Shown one piece after another: positions 56,401-64,000 of a stretch of 64,000 bases of DNA. Positions within the stretch are counted from its first letter, which is position 1, and each line of letters begins with the position of its first letter. The stretch lies in contig NC_084809.1 in NCBI RefSeq assembly GCF_963583255.1, positions 8,009,215-8,073,214 on the forward strand, read 5' to 3'. The notes under the pieces were generated by a model. That model made no database searches. It was not told the origin of the DNA and saw nothing but the letters and a program-made list of their open reading frames with translations. Made by a program: the position numbers and the translations under genes. Origin of the DNA: Pyrus communis (lineage: Eukaryota; Streptophyta; Magnoliopsida; Rosales; Rosaceae).

Positions 56401-58231
56401 TTCTTGCACCTGACCAGTCAGCTGTTTCTTTTCTTCCTCGACCTCGCTCAATGCAGTATTGAGTGCAGATAATTTTTGAGAGAGTTCTTCCAGACCACTC
56501 TCAGCAATTCCTCGGTTCAGCTCTACCGCACTTACCTGTTGCTCGAGCTCTCTCAGTTGCGATTTTGCCTCCTCCGCTGCTGCATTTGAAGCTTGAATAA
56601 TTGCTTCAAGTTCAAGATTCTTTTCAGTAGCAGTTCCTGATTCATTATGGAGCTCATCCAGTGACTTCAACTTCTGTTCAAGCTCAGCATTGTTCGACAA
56701 AGATTGAGACAAAAGAGCATCTTTTTGATGAAAATTCTCTTCTGAAAGCTTCAATTTTTCCTCGAGATCACTGCACAGCTCCTTCATCAGCTGCACATTA
56801 CCGGTGAGATCTGCCACAGCTGCTTCCAGAGCTTCTTTTTCTTTGGTTACTATTGCCAAATTCTCCTGTGCAACTACGGACTGTTCTTCATGAGTTTTTC
56901 GTGCGGCTTCAACTAATTCCTTGGCGCTCAATTCCCCCTGTAGCTTCAACTTCATTTCTTCCAATTCAGAAACCTTTGCTTGAAGATCTTCTTTAGTTGA
57001 TGCAAACAGATTTTCAAGAGCGGAAATATCTTCCTTCACTTGAGATTCCGAGGCCTTTTTCAGGCTCAATTCCTCAGTCAGTTCATTTATCAGAGCATCG
57101 TTAGCCGAGAGTTTCTCCTCCAGGTCTGCGCCTTGAGACTTTGATAGAGCCAGCTCTTCTTGGACAGCAGAAAGCTCGGCAGCGGTAGAACTGAGTGCTT
57201 CTTTGACTTTTTCATCTTCGGCAATCTTTTCATACAGGCCCTTGAGTTCTCCTTGTATGGAACCCATCTGATCTTCCATCTCCTTCGCACTCAACCTTGT
57301 TGCTTTGAGCAGTTTCTCGAACTCCAAGGCCCTCTTTGTCTCAGTTTCGGCATGTGAACCACTTTGCTTGTGCAGCTCCTCAAACTTTTGCACCTCGCAG
57401 GCAGAACTCTGCAACTCTTTCTCCAAGTCCTGCATCCTCTTTCTCGAGCTTTCAAGCTCAAGGTTGAGACCGTCAAACGATTCCTTCACCGCGATCAGAT
57501 CCTTGTGCTTTTCTTCTTGAGCTTGCAATGCCTCTTGCAAAACATTGAGCTGCGAACTGTATTTCTCCTCGGCTTCGGTGATTTGCTCTTGCAATTTCTT
57601 ATGACTGAGTTCAAGCTCTTCATACTTCTTTCCACTTTCTCCCAGCTTCTCCTTCATAAGCAAGACCTCATGCTTCAGCTCAGAACTCTCTGATTCCGAA
57701 TGCTTCAACGCACCAGCCAATCTTTCGATTTCAACCTCAAGGTCACTGACCTTCTCCCGCCCTTCTAGCAATTCTCTGCTCAAATTGCTCGAGCTTCTCT
57801 CAATAACAGATACCTTGTCGTCCTCCGCCAATGCTGTTTCAGCAGCATGAGAACCATCCTTCACATCTATCGATTCTCTCTCAACTTTTATGAACTCTCC
57901 ATCAAATGTTGCTTCCTCCTCTTCTTTCCTTCCTTCTTTTTCTACCGGCAGCAATTTCCCATTCGATACCTACATCGAAAACAACATTCAGCATCCATTC
58001 AAATCATGCAAAATCAAATGATCCCACGAAAGGACTTAAACGTTCAGTTGCAAACTAATCCATGAATGACTACTGTAACTTAATTCCGATCACTTCGAAC
58101 AAAACTAGCAAAGAGAAAGGCTTGAATCACAGAACGCAGATCGCGGTTACCTTGATCGCTTCGGCATCTGCAGTCTCGGAATTCTCAGCAACCTTCACCG
58201 TGGTTTCGGAGATCACTTGTGCTTCTTCCAT
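53410..58231 (-). CDS. PICC: Long coiled-coil tail-anchored protein, PICC/PICL family, intact
   Basis: Six exons with GT-AG sites, all phase 0: 58151-58231, 54769-57969, 54445-54687, 54176-54334, 53902-54060 and 53410-53649, giving 1360 residues. The start is the ATG at 58231 (MEEAQVISET). Almost the whole protein is heptad-rich Glu/Lys/Leu coiled coil. The C-terminus has a basic SKRKSKKK block and a single hydrophobic anchor (VKFIVGVAVVSAIIGLIL) before GKRY. Size, the KSRDIGSTISTPSKRKS motif and the tail anchor match plant PICC/PICL proteins (Arabidopsis AT2G32240 and AT1G05320), which are ER-associated and, for PICC, induced by microbial patterns. Automated annotation often calls these myosin-like, but there is no motor domain. 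This copy alone in the window has a start codon and N-terminus. It holds one copy of the segment amplified in P1-P4. Confidence 0.9.
54688..54768 (-). other. Stop-free 81-bp phase-0 intron, progenitor copy
   Basis: Donor CAG|GTTTGCACC and acceptor CCACAG|ATATC. It is 27 codons long with no in-frame stop and would encode VCTKLFYNYFAAKYCC followed by a hydrophobic FMLISYIRLPQ if retained. It is the only such intron in the intact gene and is copied in every unit of the amplified arrays. Confidence 0.9.
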
Positions 58232-58340
58232 ATTTTACCCAGCTTTCACCTACACCACTCGCTTCTCTGCGATTTCAGAACAAGAACAACTTCATCAGAT
58301 ACTTTTAATGATATCAACTTATAAAAATAATACAGATTTT
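58232..58340 (-). promoter_or_regulatory. 5' leader of the PICC-type gene
   Basis: On the minus strand an acceptor-like TGTTCTGAAATCGCAG ends at 58267 and another AG at 58250, suggesting a spliced leader. Alternatively a TATA-like TTTATAAG at about 58320-58327 could start transcription locally. The sequence does not decide between the two. Confidence 0.35.
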
Positions 58341-58746
58341 TCAAAAAAAAAAAAAAAAAGATTCTTAATTACTACACTTCATTTTTTCTGGAAAAATTCT
58401 TTTACGTGAAGGCTTTGCAATCTTGCATGAAAAATAAACGCAGAGAAAGACATTTCGTAACAGCAAGGAAAGCATAGAGGGGCAATTATGTAATTTGGGT
58501 CACAGGGCCCCTGTGAATTGTGTGCCGGAAATGGACAAAAAAAAATCTGACGTGGAACCCAAAACAGGGACCCACCCCCAACTCATACTAGTGGCCCATC
58601 AGCATCATGGCACAGAATTTTATTCTTTCGTGATGCTCTTTATTTATTATTTCATAAGTAAAAAGTACAAAAAGAAATTTTATAATTAAATTAATTAATA
58701 TAATAGAAAAAATTATTTCAATTTAATAATTTTTTCTTTTATAAAT

Positions 58747-58904
58747 TACTACAATTTAGTAATATTATTCTTCACTTATAAGTGAGAGGTTTTAGGTTTG
58801 ATTTTTACCAAAGGCAAAGTTCAACCACATTATTGGTAAGCCATTGTGAGGCTAAGTCCATAATTTTATTTTAATGTAGATAATATCGTTTGTTAAAAAA
58901 AAAA
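58747..58904 (+). mobile_element. tRNA-derived SINE with poly(A) tail
   Basis: Plus-strand copy of the family at 5087-5250. Head TACTACAATTTAGTAATATT, a weak B box (GGTTTGATTTTTACC), a body matching the other copy (GAGGCTAAGTCC) and a tail GATAATATCGTTTGTT followed by ten A residues. Confidence 0.65.
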
Positions 58905-59659
58905 TTTTTAATTTAGACGCTCTTTCTTTCACTCTCTCATTGAAATTGAAGACTTGGATTATAATTAATTAGTAATTAGTATCAAATAATAAAAACTTTA
59001 GTAACTCTAAGTTTTGCCAAAAACTTAGAAGATTAAAATTTTGGTTCCATTAAAAATGAATAATTGAGTTTAGGCAATGATGCAAGGTCTATCATCAATA
59101 CATGGACCACTAACAAAGCATGGGTTCCTGGCTTTTGGCCACATTCAAGGACATAATGACCTCGATAACGATAATGTTCAAGTTGATCATAACTCGTGCT
59201 AATAACACTACATAACTGTGTAATCGTCATAGTCCAAAGAGGAGAAACCAATAGGAAAACACTCAATTATCTTCAAGGTGAGATCAAAATCACATGCTGC
59301 CTGCCAATTTTTCTGTCACTTAAACTAGTGATGATCTAACATGTGATGATCTCATGTGGAACGATTTAGTATGTGGGACCCAAAATTCTTCATCCAAAGA
59401 ATATAATTTTTTACACATCCAGATACACTAAATGTACTATACAATTAGTTAGATATTTGAAGCAAAAAATTCAATTGATGTACCAAACTGTGTTGCCACA
59501 AAAGATTACTCCATTTTCATGGGTTAAAAATGGAAAAATAAATTAGAAAAAAAATGGAAAAAAAATTAAACGGTGTACATCTTTGAATCCCTAGAGACAT
59601 CTGGACCGTCTGTTGCTAATACAAAAAGAGTGAAGCAAGCAGTGGGAGGTGGCCACGAG
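58905..59659. other. Intergenic, no gene seen
   Basis: AT-rich sequence without supportable coding regions or recognisable elements. Confidence 0.5.
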
Positions 59660-59840
59660 AGAGGATCCTCGCCGGATCCTCTTTGTGAGGATTCTAAAGA
59701 TCCTTCAATCACATCCGTTCATCGTACATCGTGTAGCCAGTTTTTGTCATATACTATTTATATTTAACTTTAAATAAAAATTTTATAATGATTTCTGACT
59801 GTACGATATACAATGAACGAATGTGATTTGAAGATCCTTA
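59660..59840. mobile_element. Palindromic MITE-like element (copy 1)
   Basis: The inverted arms AATCACATCCGTTCATCGTA (left) and its near complement AATGAACGAATGTGATTT (right) enclose an AT-rich centre. The left outer arm (GAGGATCCTCGCCGGATCC) is present; the right outer arm appears cut short. Confidence 0.6.
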
Positions 59841-60671
59841 CTCGGAAGCCACTAGCAAAGTTGGCAGTCCATCCTTTATATTTTTGGATGTATCTTTTTA
59901 TTTGAATCGACAGATCACAAACCCCATCTTTTCTAAATTTCCCTTCCAAAGTTGTGACCAAAAAGAAAAATTAGAAAATAAAAAAGATTCTTTCAAAGTT
60001 AAAGAGGGGAAAGGAAGAAGGCGGGGGCGGCATGGACAGGTAGCTTGGCCATCATTTTCTTTCTTAAGTTTGTTTTTCCTACTTTATAATTTTAATCACC
60101 ATCTTTGGCTCCGTAATTACATAAAAAAAGGCATATCAATTATCTTCGACAATTGGAGAAAAATTAGGCGGCCACTAATTGAGGTGGATAATCAAGATCA
60201 GCTTTCACATGATATAAACACACTTTAGACGTGCTAGTTAGAATGTTTTTAGGTTCCAAAAGCACAAATATTTCTTGCAATAAGCACTAGTTATGTGTTT
60301 TTTTTTGTAAGAAACACTTTATTACTTTTTCAAGATTTACTTATATTTTTACTAAAAATTGATTCTAAAAACATTTTCACAAAATGTGCTTTCAGTTGTT
60401 TTAACAGCACTTTTAAACAAGCTCTATAACATGAATACGGGCGAGAAAGAATGGGTACTAGATCAATTTGGTATTCCTAATCAATCTAATTCTCGATTTT
60501 TCATGTACTTTTAAGGGCTAAAGAATAGAACTCGCAAATCAAAGCATACTAAATACACAAGCGTCAACAATCGCATTAGACTATTTCCAATAAGATGTCG
60601 AATGTGATGTGAAATGCGATTTGACTCATTTTATGTAAGTAAACTTGTCAAACATACATAGCATCATTTTG

Positions 60672-60868
60672 AATGAGGATATTCTTCAGATTCTTTAATC
60701 ATGTTCGTTCATCGTTTATCGTGTGATCAGAAATAATTATAAATTTTTTTATTTAAAATTAAATATAAACAGTACTTGACAAAAACTGATCGCACGATAT
60801 ACGATGAACAAATATGATTGGAGCATTTCCGGAATCCTTACAGAATCCGGAGAGGATTCTCATTCCAT
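60672..60868. mobile_element. Palindromic MITE-like element (copy 2)
   Basis: Same family as 59660-59840: GTTCGTTCATCGTTTATCG on the left and CGATATACGATGAAC on the right, around an AT-rich centre. Here the right outer arm (GAATCCGGAGAGGATTCTC) is present and the left one is shortened. Confidence 0.6.
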
Positions 60869-61604
60869 TATTTTCTCCTTCTTACACTTCCGACTATTTT
60901 TGTTGCTCAAATCCAATTATTCAATGTCGTTAATAAAAAATTGACGCTAAAATAAAAATAAAGAAAATTCAATTAAGAGCTGGAATCCACTGCAACAGGA
61001 CGTGCAAGTAAACCAACCTCAAATGTGTTAAATTTACCAATAAATTCATACTTCCTTAACCCTTTAATAGCGATTTAGGCAGCTTTAACGACTAAAATAT
61101 CTACCAAACACCCCTAATTAAATAAAATTTAATTGATCTTATCATCAAAGTGAAGATATGAAGAAAATGGACCAGACAAATGATCATCAAGGATCAGCAA
61201 TCAACAAATGGAACGTGAAGACGGTTTCTTGATTCTTTCAAAGTATTTTTTCGATTCGTCGATATTTTAAACTACTCTGATTTATTAGATACGGGATTCA
61301 AAGTCCGTCTTGACCAACTGACATGACCCGTCTGCAACTTCTTTCAAAGACTTCAAAGACACGAACTTTGACATCAGAAACAAATGAAAATTGAAATGCG
61401 CAATCCAATTCACATAAGAACCAAATTCTAAAACTTCACCCAAATCTAAACCAAACCCAGATTCCATCATCGCACAAGGATCAAATTGGATGCTTAACCA
61501 GTTAATCGAAACACCATAAGCAAAAGAAAGAAGAAAACAGGTATGCATAAAATAAATGCATAACAAAAAAGGAATAAGTAGAGAGAGTGAGGTTGATGAC
61601 TTGC

Positions 61605-61805
61605 CTGATAAAGTTTTGATTGGATTCTCCTTAGATTTCTGGGAAGCTTTTTTTGTTGTTTCTTCCCGAGAGACGAATAACAAATGGAGTGATTAGGATT
61701 TTGGTGAAGGTGATGAGGATGATGAAGGTGAAAATACAAAATGAAAAGGCAGAACTTTTTTTTTTGTCAAACAAAATGAAAAGCCAGATGAGTTGAGGGG
61801 AGAGA
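61605..61805 (-). other. Possible untranslated leader exon (minus strand)
   Basis: A pyrimidine-rich stretch (TCTCTCCCCTCAACTC) follows a TATA-like ATATTTATG (near 61816-61824, read on the minus strand) and ends with ATCAG|GCAAGT at 61605. That is the consensus for a GC-AG intron donor. Joined to the acceptor near 58249 or 58266 it would form a 5' UTR intron of about 3.3 kb for the PICC-type gene. It could equally be the first exon of an unrelated transcript. Confidence 0.3.
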
Positions 61806-62379
61806 GATTCCAACTACATAAATATGAGTGAGGGGGCAGAGGGGTCCACCTACAGTGCCAGGCAATCAACGGCAGCAGAAGAATTTTCAGTGTGTCCGGA
61901 ACACAGAATACATGTTATTATACAATTAAAAGAATTTTTTTTAAAATGTTTCTCCAATTGTGTAATAGTATGTAGTGTTTCCGCCCGTGTTCTGAGCACA
62001 TTGAAAAAATCTGCTTTGCTATGTTCCTTTTTATTTTTTGTTATTTTTTGAAATGTACGGATTCCAAAACAGTAAGTCTATTTTCATCTGTTCAAATCTG
62101 ATTCGAAATTCCATTATTTTGTTATGTGAATGTGTGATTGTATAAATATTGGTTGATTATATTTAGAATATTAGAAGATTTATTTCCAAATTAGGTTCCT
62201 ATTCTTAGTTTTTTTCACTCCAATTAAATTTTTTTTATTTTAATTTTGATCAAAGTCATTCGGTTTTAATAAACGTCATTAATTATTCAAAAATAAAATA
62301 TTTACATGTCACGGTAATAAAGTTTTATTTTTAAATATATTTAGTTAGTATTAGAAATGTTACATTTGATATATTATAT

Positions 62380-63180
62380 ATATGGTTAAATTTTTTATCA
62401 TATATTTATATTTCTAGTTTGTACCTATTTTTTATTTGCAACTATTTTTTAAATTGTACCAATTTTCTTTTGAATTTTGATTTGTACCCATATATTAATT
62501 TTTTTTCCCTTATTTAAAATTTTATTTGTACTCATAATTTTTTTAACCTTTTATTTGTACCCATAATTTATTTATGATGTACCCTTTTTTTTACAAATGT
62601 ACCACTTTGTTTTATGTTTACTAGCATATGGGCACACATAAAGTGTGTGAGAATTTTTTTTTATTTTTGTTTGTGAAATAGAAGGAGATGAAGAGAGTGA
62701 TAGAGAATGTGGGAGTGGAAAGTTCTTTTCTTTTTTATTTATTTATTTATTTTTAAATTAGAGATATGTTAGGATTACATGTAAGTGAGGCTTTGGAAAA
62801 AAAAAGAACAAAATTTGGTTGTTTGAAATTACATTTCTGCCCCATATTTCTTATTCATGTTTGTTTTAATTAGAGAGTTAAACTGATAATTTTATAGGAT
62901 TTTGGTTGACAATGAGTGTTTTATTAATTAATAGAGATGTATCCCTATTTTTTGTTGTAAGTACCATTTTTTATGTAAAATGTACCCATTTGTTATGTAA
63001 GATGTACCCATTTTTAATGTAAAATCTATTTATTTTTAATCTAAAATGTACCATTGTTTTTTTTTTTAATATAAAATGTACCCATTTTTTTCTATATAAA
63101 ATGTACCAATTTTTTATATATAAAATGTAGCCAAATTTTTATCATATAAATGTACTCATTTTATAAAAATAAAAATAATA
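62380..63180. repeat. Degenerate AT-rich repeat (TGTACCCATTTTTT type)
   Basis: The word TGTACCCAT or TGTACCAAT, followed by T-rich runs and often preceded by TAAAA, recurs more than a dozen times in one orientation on both sides of 62621-62940. No coding capacity. I cannot say whether it is a decayed tandem repeat or ends of a Helitron-like element. Confidence 0.6.
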
Positions 63181-63216
63181 AAATAAAATCCCTTTTTATA
63201 TAATCTAGAATGCATG

Positions 63217-64000
63217 TGACATCCCGTCCCGGGATTATTAAAACGTACTTGTGAAATGACCTTTTTACCCCTAGTTCGTTTTCATGGTGTTTTTGGTTGC
63301 TTGGTGTGGTGTTGGCAGGTGCTGGGCCACACACACACTCTCACTGTCTCTATCCCTTTCTCTGTCTTTCCCTGTCTCTCTCTCCCGAGTTCCCTTTCCC
63401 TTCCCATTCACCATAAACGTACGGACAAACACACAACTACACCAAACCATTGCAGATCGAGGAAACTAAGGTCACTATCGAACTCGTGAGGTTGAGAGGA
63501 GCACGATCATACCATTTTCAGGTAAGAACTCTAACGTTTTCACGTCGATTTCACGAGCTCCGATTTGAGTACTATTCATGCAAACTTAATCTAGCATGTT
63601 TTTGGAATTTTGAAGCTCGTAGATGTCTTAGTGAGGTCCCAAGGAGCCTCGGAGTGCTTCGTTGGACGAATTTGGACGTCGAAATAGCTTGGTTCGAAGT
63701 TGGCCGGTTTTTGAGTTTGGAGACAGGTATGATCGCGTGGGTTTTAGCCTTTAAAAGTAGTATATCGTGATTCTACTAGTCCTAAGCTTCTTTTTGGTTC
63801 AAGAATCGTAGAAAATGGTTGAGAAACGAACGAGAAAACACGATTTGAAGTTTTTCCAGTTTTCCGGCGCCGGCGACGTCGCCGGAGGCTCGCCGGAGAA
63901 GGTGACGGAATATTCTGTCAAATCTGACGGAATATTCCTGACGCCGTTGACGGAATCCGTTAGAACAAATGGAATATTCCTCACGACGTCAGTTGACGCC
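63217..64000 (+). mobile_element. Edge of an LTR-like element, runs off the window
   Basis: TGACATCCCGTCCCGGG at 63217 resembles the start of Rosaceae gypsy-type LTRs that I remember. The rest is GC-richer than the left flank and ends in repeated TGACGGAATATTC words (about 63902-63990), also present in inverted form. The right end is outside the window, so this is tentative. Confidence 0.45.

Noticed and set aside
53410..58231. Myosin heavy chain
   Set aside because: There is only coiled coil and a C-terminal membrane anchor, and no motor domain or ATP-binding P-loop. The myosin-like label is a coiled-coil artefact.
61285..61813. Small membrane protein gene on the minus strand
   Set aside because: The frames overlap a TATA/Y-patch leader and a GC-type splice donor, lack family similarity, and start without good context. 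A leader exon is the better reading.

Overview
This window is plant nuclear DNA, most consistent with the Rosaceae (apple or pear type). The evidence is split genes with GT-AG introns, a cytosolic ribosomal protein gene with plant site II and telo-box promoter motifs, a GRAS-family gene, Ty1/copia and 5S-derived Cassandra-type LTR sequences, tRNA-derived SINEs and AT-rich MITE-like palindromes. The species call is inference from remembered repeat families.

Left part (1-14.9 kb). A structurally complete, apparently very young copia element on the minus strand occupies 50-4750, with LTRs identical by eye and a GAGGG target duplication. A repeat-rich spacer with SINEs and a MITE-like element follows. 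Next come an intronless 60S ribosomal protein L27 gene (7355-7762), another repeat-rich spacer, and an intronless SCARECROW-LIKE 23 type GRAS gene (11765-13114).

Central part (14.9-53.4 kb). This is a rearranged cluster built from two unrelated genes placed tail to tail. One is a BED-finger/DUF659 hAT-derived gene on the plus strand. The other is a long coiled-coil, tail-anchored PICC-type gene on the minus strand. The hAT gene is intact once (17227-20457), nearly complete but frameshifted once (33973-37201), truncated once (30007-31588), and present as four short 3' fragments. The coiled-coil gene has four rearranged copies (about 21.1-24.2, 24.6-27.2, 37.8-41.7 and 47.1-50.9 kb) and one extra 3'-end fragment. 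In these copies a 513-bp piece (two exon halves around an 81-bp intron) has been tandemly amplified with exact 513-bp spacing, making new 432-bp coiled-coil exons. Three copies also carry, at their 5' side, a 78-bp exon that resembles exon 2 of golgin-84-like genes. A Cassandra solo LTR was duplicated with the block, and a 3.2-kb LTR-like insertion interrupts the leader of one copy.

Right part (53.4-64 kb). The apparently intact progenitor-like PICC-type gene lies on the minus strand (53410-58231, six exons, 1360 residues) and holds a single copy of the intron-spanning segment that is amplified elsewhere. The remainder is intergenic, with a SINE, two related palindromic MITE-like elements, a possible untranslated leader exon, a degenerate AT-rich repeat and the edge of an LTR-like element that runs off the window.

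The genes do not form a pathway. The biology of interest is the birth of chimeric, exon-amplified coiled-coil loci by segmental duplication. All similarity statements are by eye; no alignment or database search was run.
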